From: Candidatus Pantoea soli
Lineage (GTDB): Bacteria > Pseudomonadota > Gammaproteobacteria > Enterobacterales > Enterobacteriaceae
DNA length: 64,000 nucleotides
Reading direction: 5' to 3'
NCBI RefSeq assembly: GCF_007833795.1
Contig: NZ_CP032702.1
Span: 3,472,001-3,536,000 of the forward strand
Shown: one piece after another, positions 17,878 to 26,608 of the stretch
Position numbering within the stretch: the stretch's first letter is position 1
Layout of the letters: every line of letters begins with the position of its first letter
Notes under the pieces: model-generated
Told to the model about the DNA's origin: nothing
The model's input: only the letters and a program-made list of their open reading frames with translations
The model's database searches: none
Translations under genes and position numbers: made by a program

Positions 17878-19383
17878 ATGAAATTACGTAGGAAGCGTGT
17901 AAAACCTATTGGGCTGGATGACGTCACCATCATTGATGATGCGCGTTTACGTAAAGCCATTACCGCCGCGTCACTGGGTAACGCGATGGAATGGTTTGAC
18001 TTCGGGGTGTATGGCTTTGTCGCCTACGCGCTGGGTAAAGTGTTTTTCCCGGATGCCTCACCTGGCATTCAGATGATTGCGGCGCTGGCGACCTTCTCGG
18101 TGCCGTTCCTGATTCGTCCGCTGGGCGGTTTGTTCTTTGGCATGCTGGGCGACAAATACGGTCGTCAGAAAATTCTCTCTATCACCATTGTCATCATGTC
18201 GATCAGTACCTTCTGTATCGGCCTGATTCCCTCTTATGCCTCCATTGGTATCTGGGCGCCGATTCTGCTGCTGCTGGCAAAAATGGCCCAGGGCTTCTCC
18301 GTGGGCGGCGAATATACCGGTGCCTCGATCTTCGTGGCCGAATACTCGCCTGACCGCAAACGCGGGTTTATGGGCAGCTGGCTCGACTTTGGCTCTATCG
18401 CCGGCTTTGTGCTGGGCGCGGGCGTTGTGGTGCTGATCTCTACGGTTATCGGCGAGCAGAAGTTCCTTGACTGGGGCTGGCGTATTCCGTTCTTCCTCGC
18501 GCTGCCGCTGGGCATTATCGGTCTGTATCTGCGTAATGCGCTGGAAGAGACCCCGGCTTTCCAGCAGCACGTGGAAAAGCTGGAACAGGGCGATCGCGAA
18601 GGCCTGCGCGACGGCCCGAAAGTGTCATTTAAAGAGATTGCCAGCAAGCACTGGAAGAGTCTGCTGGCCTGTATCGGTCTGGTGCTGGCCACCAACGTGA
18701 CCTACTACATGCTGCTGACCTACATGCCGAGCTACCTGTCGCATAACCTGCACTACTCGGAAGATCACGGCGTGCTGATCATCATCGCCATTATGATGGG
18801 GATGCTGTTTGTGCAGCCGGTCATGGGGATGCTGAGTGACCGCTTTGGCCGCCGTCCGTTCGTGATTATCGGCAGTATCGCGCTGTTTATCTTTGCCATC
18901 CCGGCGTTCATCCTGATCAACAGCAACGTGCTGGGCCTGATTTTTGCCGGTCTGCTGCTGCTGGCGGTGATCCTTAACGCCTTTACCGGCGTGATGGCTT
19001 CTTCCCTGCCGGCGATGTTTCCGACGCATATCCGCTACAGTGCGCTGGCCAGTGCGTTTAACATTTCTATTCTGATCGCCGGTCTGACGCCTACCGTCAC
19101 CGCCTGGGCGGTAGAAGCCAGCAATAACCTGTTTATGCCGGCCTACTACCTGATGGTGATTGCGGTTGTCGGTCTGGTAACCGGTATCTACATGAAAGAG
19201 ACCGCCAATAAGCCGTTGCGCGGTGCTACGCCAGCGGCCTCTGACCTTGATGAAGCGCGTGAAATCCTGCAGGAGCATCACGACAACATCGAGCAGAAAA
19301 TCGAAGATATCGATGCCGAAATTGCCCGTCTGGAGGCAAAACGCAAAAACCTGGTGCAGCAGCACCCGGATATCAACGAGTAA
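17878..19383 (+). CDS. proP: Osmosensory proline/glycine betaine transporter ProP
   Basis: A 501-residue proton symporter of the MFS that imports proline, glycine betaine and ectoine under osmotic stress. The ATG at 17878 gives MKLRRKRVKPIGLDDVTIID, aligning with the E. coli start and length (500); an upstream in-frame ATG at 17842 lies within the leader hairpin. Visible features are NAMEWFDFGVYGF, the loop motif GMLGDKYGRQ, GEYTGASIFVAEYSP, and a C-terminal coiled coil (EILQEHHDNIEQKIEDIDAE) involved in the osmotic set point. Followed by a terminator. Confidence 0.96.
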   Translation: MKLRRKRVKPIGLDDVTIIDDARLRKAITAASLGNAMEWFDFGVYGFVAYALGKVFFPDASPGIQMIAALATFSVPFLIRPLGGLFFGMLGDKYGRQKILSITIVIMSISTFCIGLIPSYASIGIWAPILLLLAKMAQGFSVGGEYTGASIFVAEYSPDRKRGFMGSWLDFGSIAGFVLGAGVVVLISTVIGEQKFLDWGWRIPFFLALPLGIIGLYLRNALEETPAFQQHVEKLEQGDREGLRDGPKVSFKEIASKHWKSLLACIGLVLATNVTYYMLLTYMPSYLSHNLHYSEDHGVLIIIAIMMGMLFVQPVMGMLSDRFGRRPFVIIGSIALFIFAIPAFILINSNVLGLIFAGLLLLAVILNAFTGVMASSLPAMFPTHIRYSALASAFNISILIAGLTPTVTAWAVEASNNLFMPAYYLMVIAVVGLVTGIYMKETANKPLRGATPAASDLDEAREILQEHHDNIEQKIEDIDAEIARLEAKRKNLVQQHPDINE

Positions 19384-19395
19384 TCAGCTAATCTG

Positions 19396-19422
19396 TCCCG
19401 CCCGCGTGGCGGGATTTTTTTT
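19396..19422 (+). terminator. proP terminator
   Basis: TCCCGCC and GGCGGGA form a seven-base stem around CGCGT, followed by eight T, 13 bases after the proP stop. Confidence 0.92.
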
Positions 19423-19576
19423 GCCTGCGCAACGCGGTGACGGGCGTTGCAGACGGCAGCGCCGCCTGTTACCCCGCGCCATACTGCCTGCCCGCAACCG
19501 CACACAATCCTTCATGCTGCCGCGCGAAAAGGAGTAAACTGTTGCCACTTTTTTCACCAGCATAAGTTGTATAAAC

Positions 19577-20554
19577 ATGTCTGATTTCAATCTGATTCAG
19601 CGCCCGAGAAGGCTGCGCAAAAGCGCTTCCATGCGCGAAATGTTCCAGGAATCCCATCTGCGTCTGAGCGACCTGGCGCTGCCGATCTTTGTCGAAGAAG
19701 GCGTGGACGATTACGTGCCGATCAACGCCATGCCGGGCGTGATGCGTATTCCGGAAAAACGTCTGGCGTATGAAATTGAACGCATCGCCAACGCCGGTAT
19801 CCGCTCAGTGATGACCTTTGGTATTTCACATCACACCGACGCCACCGGCAGTGATGCCTGGAATGAAAATGGCCTGGTGGCGCGGATGTCCCGCATCTGC
19901 AAAGACACCGTGCCGGAAATGATCGTGATGTCTGACACCTGCTTCTGCGAATACACCAGCCACGGCCACTGCGGCGTACTGTGCGAGCACGGTGTCGACA
20001 ACGACCAGACGCTGATTAACCTCGGCAGGCAGGCGGTCGTGGCAGCCCAGGCGGGCGCGGACTTTATCGCGCCTTCGGCCGCAATGGATGGCCAGGTAAA
20101 AGCGATTCGGCAGGCGCTGGACGCTGCAGGCTTCACGGATACGGCGATCATGTCCTATTCAACCAAATTTGCTTCCTCTTTCTACGGCCCGTTCCGTGAA
20201 GCAGCCGGTACCGCGCTGAAAGGCGACCGCAAAACCTACCAGATGAACCCGATGAACCGCCGTGAAGCGATCCGCGAATCGCTGATCGACGAAGCGGAAG
20301 GCGCGGATTCCCTGATGGTGAAACCGGCCGGTGCCTATCTGGATGTCCTGCGTGATATCCGCGAGCGCACCACGCTGCCGCTGGCGGCCTACCAGGTCAG
20401 CGGTGAGTACGCGATGATCAAATTCGCGGCACAGGCGGGTGCGATTGATGAGCGCAACGTCGTGCTGGAAAGCCTGGGTGCAATTAAACGCGCCGGTGCA
20501 GACCTGATTTTCAGTTACTTCGCCCTCGATCTCGCCGAGCAAAAAGTGCTCTGA
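19577..20554 (+). CDS. hemB: Delta-aminolevulinic acid dehydratase HemB
   Basis: A 325-residue porphobilinogen synthase that condenses two 5-aminolevulinate molecules in haem synthesis. Cys122, Cys124 and Cys132 in [13 protein letters not shown] are the zinc ligands of the metal-dependent form. The two Schiff-base lysines sit in [14 protein letters not shown] and [12 protein letters not shown]. The length equals that of the E. coli enzyme. Monocistronic in appearance; the downstream DNA holds a gene remnant. Housekeeping, highly confident. Confidence 0.97.
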   Translation: MSDFNLIQRPRRLRKSASMREMFQESHLRLSDLALPIFVEEGVDDYVPINAMPGVMRIPEKRLAYEIERIANAGIRSVMTFGISHHTDATGSDAWNENGLVARMSRICKDTVPEMIVMSDTCFCEYTSHGHCGVLCEHGVDNDQTLINLGRQAVVAAQAGADFIAPSAAMDGQVKAIRQALDAAGFTDTAIMSYSTKFASSFYGPFREAAGTALKGDRKTYQMNPMNRREAIRESLIDEAEGADSLMVKPAGAYLDVLRDIRERTTLPLAAYQVSGEYAMIKFAAQAGAIDERNVVLESLGAIKRAGADLIFSYFALDLAEQKVL

Positions 20555-20639
20555 TTGCCCCTCTGGCGCGCTGCCGTCTGCTTAGCGGCGACAGCGCGCT
20601 TTCTGCCTGTATGGCACGACACCCGTGTTGCACTACCCA

Positions 20640-20870
20640 AAAATTCACAGCAAGAGTCACGCGGTTACAGCTCCGCACTGCCAGCGGACGCGCCCCGGCG
20701 TCTGGCCCGGTTACGTGCACTCAACCTTCTGCATCCCCCGGCAAAAGAGCGTTTGACCGCCTGGCGCGTCACCTGTCTGACGTTCCGCTGACGCTGGTCA
20801 GCCTGCCGGAGGCGGACCACCAGTGGTTGACATTGGGGCGGGCGATCACCCACCGCCTTCGCCGCGCGCC
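20640..20870 (+). pseudogene. Frameshifted remnant of a GAF-domain signalling gene
   Basis: Between hemB and the hydrolase, frame 2 reads APRRLARLRALNLLHPPAKER and frame 1 carries on with AFDRLARHLSDVPLTLVSLPEADHQW. Together they match the conserved N-terminal signature of GAF sensor/diguanylate-cyclase proteins (E-x-x-R-L-x-x-L-R-x-L-x-I-L-D-T-P-x-E-x-R-F-D-R, then VPxALVSLxDxxRQW). A one-base loss near 20750 would explain the break. After about residue 60 the similarity ends; no GGDEF or PAS region follows. This is a decayed, truncated gene. Confidence 0.6.
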
Positions 20871-20927
20871 CTCTCCTTTTGCGGTCCTGCGATCCTGCAG
20901 GATGACAGGCGGGCCCGCCGCGAAAAC

Positions 20928-21938
20928 TCAGCGGGTTAAAGCCTCCAGCAGCGCCTGGTGAAAGCGCTGTGGCGCTTCCATTTGCGGCGCATGTCCCAGG
21001 CCAGGGAAGGTGATTAAGCGTGCGTCAGGTATCATCTTCGCCACCTGCGGGCCCAGCACATCGTAGTGGCCAAGCTGCGCTTTTACCTCCGGCGGCGCGA
21101 TATCGCTGCCGATGGCGGTGGTATCAGCGGTGCCGATCATCAGCGTCACGGGCATGCTGAGATTTTTGAACTCGTACCAGACCGGCTGCGTAAAAATCAT
21201 GTCGTAGATCAGCGCCGAGTTCCACGCCACTTTCTGATGCCCCGGCCCTTTGTTCAGCCCGGCCAGCATATCCACCCATTTGTCATAGGCCGGTTTCCAC
21301 TGGCCGCTGTAATAGGTGTGCTGCTCATACTTTTTAATGCTGGCGGCATCCAGCTTCAGTTCCCGCTGATACCACTGATCCACAGAGCGCCACGGCACCC
21401 CTTTGGCCTTCCAGTCCTCCAGCCCAATCGGATTCACCAGCACCAGTTTCTGCGTCTGCTGCGGATACATCAGCGCATAGCGCGTCGCCAGCATGCCGCC
21501 GGTGGAATGACCCATAATGATGGCGTTGGTCACGCCCTGCCGCTGCAGCAGCTGATGCGTGTTTTCCGCCAGCTGCTGAAAGCTGTACTGATAAGAAGCG
21601 GGTTTGGCAGAGCTGCAGAAGCCAATCTGATCCGGCGCAATCACCCGATACCCCTGCTGAGACAGTGTGCGGATGGTGGTTTCCCAGGTGGCACCACAGA
21701 AGTTTTTGCCGTGCAGCAGAACCACCGTCTGACCGTTTGGCTGCCGCGCGGGCTTCACATCCATAAACCCCATGCTCAGCGCCTGCTGCTGCGAAGTAAA
21801 GGTAAAGCGCTGCAGCGGATAAGGGTAAGCAAACCCTTCCAGCTGTTCCCCATATACCTTGTCCGCCGCGGTTGCTGTCTGCAGCAACAGGCCGGATGCC
21901 AGCAATGCAAGCGCTGACCTTAATCGTACACACCGCAT
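20928..21938 (-). CDS. Exported alpha/beta hydrolase
   Basis: 336 residues with a signal peptide (MRCVRLRSALALLASGLLLQ, likely cut after TATA near residue 24), so periplasmic. It has an alpha/beta-hydrolase fold: oxyanion region VVLLHGKNFCG, nucleophile Ser145 in MGHSTGGML, the acid probably in MIGTADTT, and His in FPGLGHAPQ. The ATG at 21938 is chosen for its GGAG site eight bases upstream and because it starts the signal peptide; the frame is open 37 codons further. The substrate is unknown, perhaps an ester or peptide. Confidence 0.85.
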   Translation of the reverse strand: MRCVRLRSALALLASGLLLQTATAADKVYGEQLEGFAYPYPLQRFTFTSQQQALSMGFMDVKPARQPNGQTVVLLHGKNFCGATWETTIRTLSQQGYRVIAPDQIGFCSSAKPASYQYSFQQLAENTHQLLQRQGVTNAIIMGHSTGGMLATRYALMYPQQTQKLVLVNPIGLEDWKAKGVPWRSVDQWYQRELKLDAASIKKYEQHTYYSGQWKPAYDKWVDMLAGLNKGPGHQKVAWNSALIYDMIFTQPVWYEFKNLSMPVTLMIGTADTTAIGSDIAPPEVKAQLGHYDVLGPQVAKMIPDARLITFPGLGHAPQMEAPQRFHQALLEALTR

Positions 21939-22247
21939 AAGCTTACTCCTTAACCCGTGAAAGCCTTGAGTCTGGCACAAATAACCGGACGGCGTATTTC
22001 TCTCTGGTGTTGCGTGCGCGCCTGAAAAAGAGTGAGAAGCCATAAACAAACCGCATTAATAATCACCGGCGTGATTAAGAATATTATTTCTTTTTCGGTG
22101 CCGGCCGCACATTAATCGCGATAAAAACAAGACCAGTCTTGATGAAAAATAATAAAAACGTCCTTTCCTGATAAAACTTTACGTTAGCGCAGTGCTTAAA
22201 AAGTTTAATTTAATTACACTATGAAAACTCAAGGGAGGATCATGCCG

Positions 22248-22733
22248 ATGCAGCAGAAACACAATGAAGGGGTGATTAATTCAGTAACCCAATGGATTAT
22301 GAACAATCTCGATCAGCGATTAAGCATTGACGATATCGCCGCGAAATCTGGTTATTCAAAATGGTATTTGCAGAAACTCTTTGCCCGCTATCACAATGAA
22401 ACCCTGGCACGTTATATTCGTAAAAAGAAATTAGCGTGCTGCGTCAGTGAATTAAAATATACCGGCCTGCCGATCATTAACCTGGCCGTGAAATACCATT
22501 TTGAAAGTCAGCAATCTTTTACCCGATCGTTTAAACAGGTAATGGGCTGCACCCCGCTGTTTTGCCGAAAACGCAAGCTGGACCAGGAAGCGTCGCAGCG
22601 TTTGCGCGCCAGCGACGATCCATGTGCCATTTGCCGTCAGGCGGATTTTTCACGCAGTGAACAACAGACAGCGATCAGCCTGCCTGCTGTGCACAATGCG
22701 GCTAGCGCGCGTATCCGCTGTACCCTGCGCTGA
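22248..22733 (+). CDS. AraC-family regulator, MarA/SoxS/RamA-sized with Cys-rich tail
   Basis: 161 residues. The first about 110 are a stand-alone AraC DNA-binding domain with both helix-turn-helix units: LSIDDIAAKSGYSKWYLQKLF and the second around HFESQQSFTRSFKQVMGCTP, as in SoxS, MarA and RamA. Those proteins end at about 107-127 residues; here about 45 residues follow, with a CxxC pair in DPCAICRQADF. GGGAGGA at 22233-22239 favours the ATG at 22248 over 22242 (too close) or 22221 (upstream of the site). The 170 bases upstream are AT-rich. A role in stress or efflux control is inferred from the family; the tail is unexplained. Confidence 0.82.
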   Translation: MQQKHNEGVINSVTQWIMNNLDQRLSIDDIAAKSGYSKWYLQKLFARYHNETLARYIRKKKLACCVSELKYTGLPIINLAVKYHFESQQSFTRSFKQVMGCTPLFCRKRKLDQEASQRLRASDDPCAICRQADFSRSEQQTAISLPAVHNAASARIRCTLR

Positions 22734-22790
22734 CGCATCACGCCGGTGATGCGCCGCTGGCCGCGTCTGCAAAGACTGGCGGCGCACGCC

Positions 22791-23138
22791 TTACTGCACC
22801 GACTCTCCCGGCAGCAAAATCGCAGAGAGCATCTGGCGGCAGGCCAGCGCATCCTGACGCGTCTGCTGCTGTTGCTGTGGTGAAAGCTCCTGCCAGACGG
22901 TATGAACATGGTCAGCCAGGCGCGATTTGAAGTGGATTTTCTGCAGCGCGTAGTCGGAGTTGCCGCCTTCCACAATCTGCTGCATCGCCTGCGGGCTGTT
23001 ATCGCGCCCGTCGTGGGTCAGCGTGCAGAAGGTGGCAATGTAGTACGCTTTGTCTTCGTCGCTGTAATGCGGCATCAGCCACCAGGTCAGTGCGCTGACG
23101 ATCAGCACAAGCGGCAGAAGAAATTTAATTCTGAACAT
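22791..23138 (-). CDS. Hypothetical protein with N-terminal membrane anchor
   Basis: 115 residues. One hydrophobic helix (residues about 5-22, FLLPLVLIVSALTWWLMP) is followed by a soluble part with two Cys (ATFCTLTH and DALACRQML). It is not recognised. The protein is probably held in the inner membrane with the rest in the periplasm. No operon partner is obvious: it lies 130 bases after the nanE stop on the same strand. The composition and hydrophobic pattern look like a real gene. Confidence 0.65.
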   Translation of the reverse strand: MFRIKFLLPLVLIVSALTWWLMPHYSDEDKAYYIATFCTLTHDGRDNSPQAMQQIVEGGNSDYALQKIHFKSRLADHVHTVWQELSPQQQQQTRQDALACRQMLSAILLPGESVQ

Positions 23139-23269
23139 GAAGAGCGGTTTCCGGGGTTGCTAAAAACCGCGACATGATAGCAGATCTGTGCGCCGCGTCA
23201 TGGACCAGCCGCCGCCTGACGTCAGGCGACAGCCGGCCCCGCAGAGCCGCTCCGTTGTTTGCCCGCCGT

Positions 23270-23974
23270 TCAGGAATCCTGCTCCGCCTGCGACATCGCG
23301 CTGACAAAACGGCGGGTGATTTGCTGAGGACGCGTAATGGCACCGCCCACCACGACCGCGTGCGCGCCGTATGCCAGGCAGCGCGCCGCCATTTCCGGCG
23401 TCAGCACATTGCCTTCAGCGATGACCGGAATGTTTACGGCGTCGATCACCTCACGCAGAAAGCGGAAATCATCATCGGCAAGCGTTTTACCTGCGGTTTC
23501 ACGGGTATAACCGTGCAGGGTGGTGCCTGCGCAGTCAAACCCCAGCTGCGCGGCGTGGCGGGCCTCTTCAACCGTGGCAATATCCGCCATCAGCAATAGC
23601 TGTGGATAACGCGCCCGGATCGCCGCCACCAGCTCCGGCAGCTGCATGCCCGGCCGGGCGTGCAGCGTGGCGTCCATGGCGATCACCGGCGGATTTGCCT
23701 GCATCAGCTCATCCACTTCCTTTAGCGTTGCCGTGATGTAGACTTCGCTGCCGGCATAATCACGCTTGCAGATAGCAATAACCGGCAAATCGACGGTAGC
23801 CATGATCTGTTGTACATCAGGGAGGCTGTTGGCCCGGATGGCCGCCGCGCCCCCTTCTTTTGCCGCCAGCGCCATGCGCGACATGATGAACGCGCTGTGC
23901 AGGGGCTCATCTTCCAGCGCCTGACAGGAGACGATCAGTTTTCCTTTAACCTGAAGCAATACAGAGGCATTCAT
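23270..23974 (-). CDS. nanE: N-acetylmannosamine-6-phosphate 2-epimerase NanE
   Basis: A 234-residue TIM-barrel epimerase converting ManNAc-6-P to GlcNAc-6-P. Family features are [14 protein letters not shown], the catalytic Lys region [38 protein letters not shown], and the phosphate-binding [11 protein letters not shown]...[10 protein letters not shown]. The start at 23974 overlaps the PTS gene stop as ATGA, so the two are translationally coupled. NanA and NanK are not in the window, so the epimerase probably serves a sugar phosphate brought in by the adjacent PTS. Confidence 0.93.
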   Translation of the reverse strand: MNASVLLQVKGKLIVSCQALEDEPLHSAFIMSRMALAAKEGGAAAIRANSLPDVQQIMATVDLPVIAICKRDYAGSEVYITATLKEVDELMQANPPVIAMDATLHARPGMQLPELVAAIRARYPQLLLMADIATVEEARHAAQLGFDCAGTTLHGYTRETAGKTLADDDFRFLREVIDAVNIPVIAEGNVLTPEMAARCLAYGAHAVVVGGAITRPQQITRRFVSAMSQAEQDS

Positions 23975-25536
23975 CGCGCAAGCCACTCCTCAATTTCGTT
24001 TCTGATAATGGTGACGTGAGGCCCGTAAATCACCTGCAGGCCATTACCGCGTCTGACAATGCCGCGCGCCCCGGTCGCCTTTAGCGCACGCTCATCCGTC
24101 AGGCTGGCATCCACCAGCGTGATGCGCAGACGGGTTGCGCAGCAGTCGAGTTCCGTGATGTTTTCCCGGCCGCCGAGGGCGGTGACAATCTCCAGCGGGC
24201 GCCCCTGCGATTCGTTAACCGCAGGCCCGGCGCGCTCTACCGGTTCATCCTCACGGCCCGGCGTTTTGACGTTAAAGCGGCGGATCACCACGCGGAACGT
24301 GAAGTAGTAGAGGAAGAACCAGGGAATACCGACCATCGGCACGTAAAGCCAGTGCGTTTTGGCTTCTCCCTGCAGCACACCAAACAGCAGGAAATCGATG
24401 AAGCCGCCTGAAAATGTCTGGCCGATGGTAATGTGCAGCATATGGGCGACCATAAACGCCAGCCCATCAAACACGGCATGGATCACGTACAGCACCGGGG
24501 CGACAAACAGAAAAGAGAATTCAATGGGTTCCGTGATACCGGTCAGAAAAGAGGTCAGCGCGGCCGACAACAGCAACCCCGCCACGCGTTTGCGGTTTTC
24601 GGGTTTTGCCGTGTGGTACATAGCCAGACAGGCCCCCACCAGACCAAACATCATGGTGATGAAACGCCCTGACATAAAGCGCGACGTCCCGATATAAAAC
24701 TGCTGAACGTGCGGATCGGCAAGCTGGGCGAAAAAAATACGCTGCGTTCCTTCAACCAGCTGGCCGTTAACAACTTCGCTCCCGCCGAGTGCGGTCGTCC
24801 AGAATGGCAGATAGAAGATATGGTGCAGACCAAACGGCCCCAGCATGCGCAGGATAAAGCCATACAGAAAGGTGCCGAAATAGCCGGTTGCCTCCACCAG
24901 CCCGCCAAGCCCGGCAATCAGGCGCTGGAAAGGGGGCCAGATCACCATCATCGCCGCACCGACCAGAATGGCCGCCAGCGAACTGATGATGGGAATAAAG
25001 CGCGACCCGCCAAAAAAGCCCAGAAACGGCGGCAGCGTAATTTTGTTGTAGCGATTGTGCAGCACAGCGGTGATCAGCCCGGTGATTACACCGCCGAAGA
25101 CGCCGGTCTCCAGCGTCTGAATACCCAGCGTCATCCCCTGACCGGCCGCACCCGGCTGGGTTGCCGCCAGCGCCCCGGTCAGCTTCAGCAAGGCACTTAT
25201 CGTGGCGTTCATTACCAGATACGCCACCAGCGAAGCCAGACCGGCCGTCCCCTTATCACTTTTTGCCAGGCCAACCGCCACCCCGACGGCAAACAGAACG
25301 GCCAGGTTGGCAAACACCACTGACCCGGCATCGGCCATGATGGTAAACAGCCCCTGCAGCCAGGCAACATCCAGGAAAGGATACGCCCTGAGCGTGTTCG
25401 GATTGGACAGCGCGCCGCCGATGCCCAGCAGCAGGCCGGCGGCCGGCAACACGGCAATGGGCAGCATAAATGATTTGCCGAAATGCTGCGCTTTTTCGAA
25501 CCAGCTTCCGGACGAGACACCATGAAAGCGTGACAT
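23971..25536 (-). CDS. PTS EIICB component, glucose/N-acetylglucosamine superfamily
   Basis: 521 residues. An EIIC membrane domain spans about residues 15-415, with [16 protein letters not shown], an internal HHIFYLPFW loop and [15 protein letters not shown], the conserved sugar-binding GITEPIE motif. An EIIB domain follows at about 445-521, with the phosphorylation Cys in [15 protein letters not shown]. Two adjacent Cys occur where relatives usually have one. It imports and phosphorylates a sugar. Coupling to nanE suggests N-acetylmannosamine or a related amino sugar, which is inference. A separate EIIA from the Crr type would be needed. Divergent from its probable RpiR regulator. Confidence 0.88.
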   Translation of the reverse strand: MSRFHGVSSGSWFEKAQHFGKSFMLPIAVLPAAGLLLGIGGALSNPNTLRAYPFLDVAWLQGLFTIMADAGSVVFANLAVLFAVGVAVGLAKSDKGTAGLASLVAYLVMNATISALLKLTGALAATQPGAAGQGMTLGIQTLETGVFGGVITGLITAVLHNRYNKITLPPFLGFFGGSRFIPIISSLAAILVGAAMMVIWPPFQRLIAGLGGLVEATGYFGTFLYGFILRMLGPFGLHHIFYLPFWTTALGGSEVVNGQLVEGTQRIFFAQLADPHVQQFYIGTSRFMSGRFITMMFGLVGACLAMYHTAKPENRKRVAGLLLSAALTSFLTGITEPIEFSFLFVAPVLYVIHAVFDGLAFMVAHMLHITIGQTFSGGFIDFLLFGVLQGEAKTHWLYVPMVGIPWFFLYYFTFRVVIRRFNVKTPGREDEPVERAGPAVNESQGRPLEIVTALGGRENITELDCCATRLRITLVDASLTDERALKATGARGIVRRGNGLQVIYGPHVTIIRNEIEEWLAR

Positions 25537-25589
25537 ATATTTTTCTCCGAAACAGAATCGGTGAAAATTATTATCACACAGATAAACTA

Positions 25590-25609
25590 ATGGTGAAAAT
25601 TTCCACCAT
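25590..25609. promoter_or_regulatory. Operator-like palindrome between PTS gene and RpiR gene
   Basis: ATGGTGAAAATTTCCACCAT is a 20-base palindrome with one mismatched pair, lying in the 172-base gap between the divergent genes. A related half site, GGTGAAAATTATTATCAC, lies at 25560-25577. Likely bound by the RpiR protein encoded alongside. Confidence 0.5.
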
Positions 25610-25708
25610 AATTGTGATGACCTTCACTTAAGCTCGATTTCTGCTGGCAGAAACCCAGGGCTTTACGCACACTATGCGCAACGCGTAACACGAACAGGGA
25701 TAAGCCTG

Positions 25709-26536
25709 ATGACGGAAAATGAGAATATCCTGCTCTACCTGCGGCAGGGCTTGCCGGGCTTCAGTCCGACCCTGCAAAAGCTGGCGGATTACATCCTTAA
25801 TGAGCCGCAGAAAGTGCTGTATCTCACCATTACCGAGCTGGCAAAAGAGACCGCCACCAGTGAGGCGAGCGTGACGCGGCTCTGCCGTCATCTGAAATGT
25901 AAAGGCTATACTGAGTTCAAAATGGCGCTGGCAATGAACGTGCAGCAAAGTCAGCCTGACGCGCCAGAAAGCGGAGACGGAATTGATGCGCTGGTGGAGG
26001 AGTCGGTGCAGGCCCTGCGCGATACCGGCAAATTTATCGATCGTGCGGTGATGCAGCAGGCCAGCCTGGCGATACATCAGGCGCGGAGTATCCAGATCTA
26101 TGGCGTTGCGGCCAGTGCGATTACCGGTGAATACCTGCAGTATCGCCTGCTGCGGCTGGGGAAATCGGCGCAGCTGTTTAACGACATGCACCTGGCGGCG
26201 ATGAATGCCGCCACGGTCAGCGAGGCGGATTTGGTGATTGCCATCTCCAGCTCCGGATCCACCCGCGATCTGCTGCATGTCGTCAGCGTAGCCAGAAAGC
26301 AGAAGGCGCGCGTGCTGATGCTGAGTAATACGCTGCGCAGTCCTATCGGCAAGCTTGCGGATATGCTGCTGGTGGCGGCGAGGCCGGAAGGTCCGCTGAC
26401 AGCGGGGTCACTGAGCGCCAAGGTGGGTGCGATGCTGCTGGTTGATGTGCTGATGCGCGAACTCACCGCGCTGGGAAGTCAGTATGCGGCGACCAGCCAG
26501 CAGACGGCGAGCGCCACGCTGCCCATGCTGTTTTAG
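25709..26536 (+). CDS. RpiR/MurR-family regulator of the nanE-PTS module
   Basis: 275 residues: an N-terminal RpiR helix-turn-helix (LQKLADYILNEPQ, TSEASVTRLCRHLKCKGYTEFK) and a SIS domain from about residue 110 (SIQIYGVAASAITGEYLQYRL, DLVIAISSSGSTRDLL). Members such as NanR of Vibrio and MurR sense amino-sugar phosphates. It is divergent from the PTS-nanE operon with a palindrome between them, so local control is the simplest reading. The inducer, perhaps ManNAc-6-P, is inferred. Confidence 0.88.
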   Translation: MTENENILLYLRQGLPGFSPTLQKLADYILNEPQKVLYLTITELAKETATSEASVTRLCRHLKCKGYTEFKMALAMNVQQSQPDAPESGDGIDALVEESVQALRDTGKFIDRAVMQQASLAIHQARSIQIYGVAASAITGEYLQYRLLRLGKSAQLFNDMHLAAMNAATVSEADLVIAISSSGSTRDLLHVVSVARKQKARVLMLSNTLRSPIGKLADMLLVAARPEGPLTAGSLSAKVGAMLLVDVLMRELTALGSQYAATSQQTASATLPMLF

Positions 26537-26608
26537 AGACCTGTGATCTCATCAGGTCGCCAGGCGCACGCCAGCCGGGGAGCGGCAGTCAGCGCGCCCC
26601 GGCACCGA

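Noticed and set aside
20555..20961. Two short plus-strand open frames after hemB as intact genes
   Set aside because: Neither is a complete protein; the meaningful segments of the two join only across a frameshift, so a pseudogene fits better.
23213..23228. Perfect 16-base palindrome CGCCTGACGTCAGGCG after nanE as a terminator
   Set aside because: No T run follows on either strand. It may be a protein site or chance symmetry.
20555..26536. A mobile island around the AraC and nanE genes
   Set aside because: No integrase, transposase, tRNA or flanking direct repeats were found, so the variable gene content alone does not show a mobile element.
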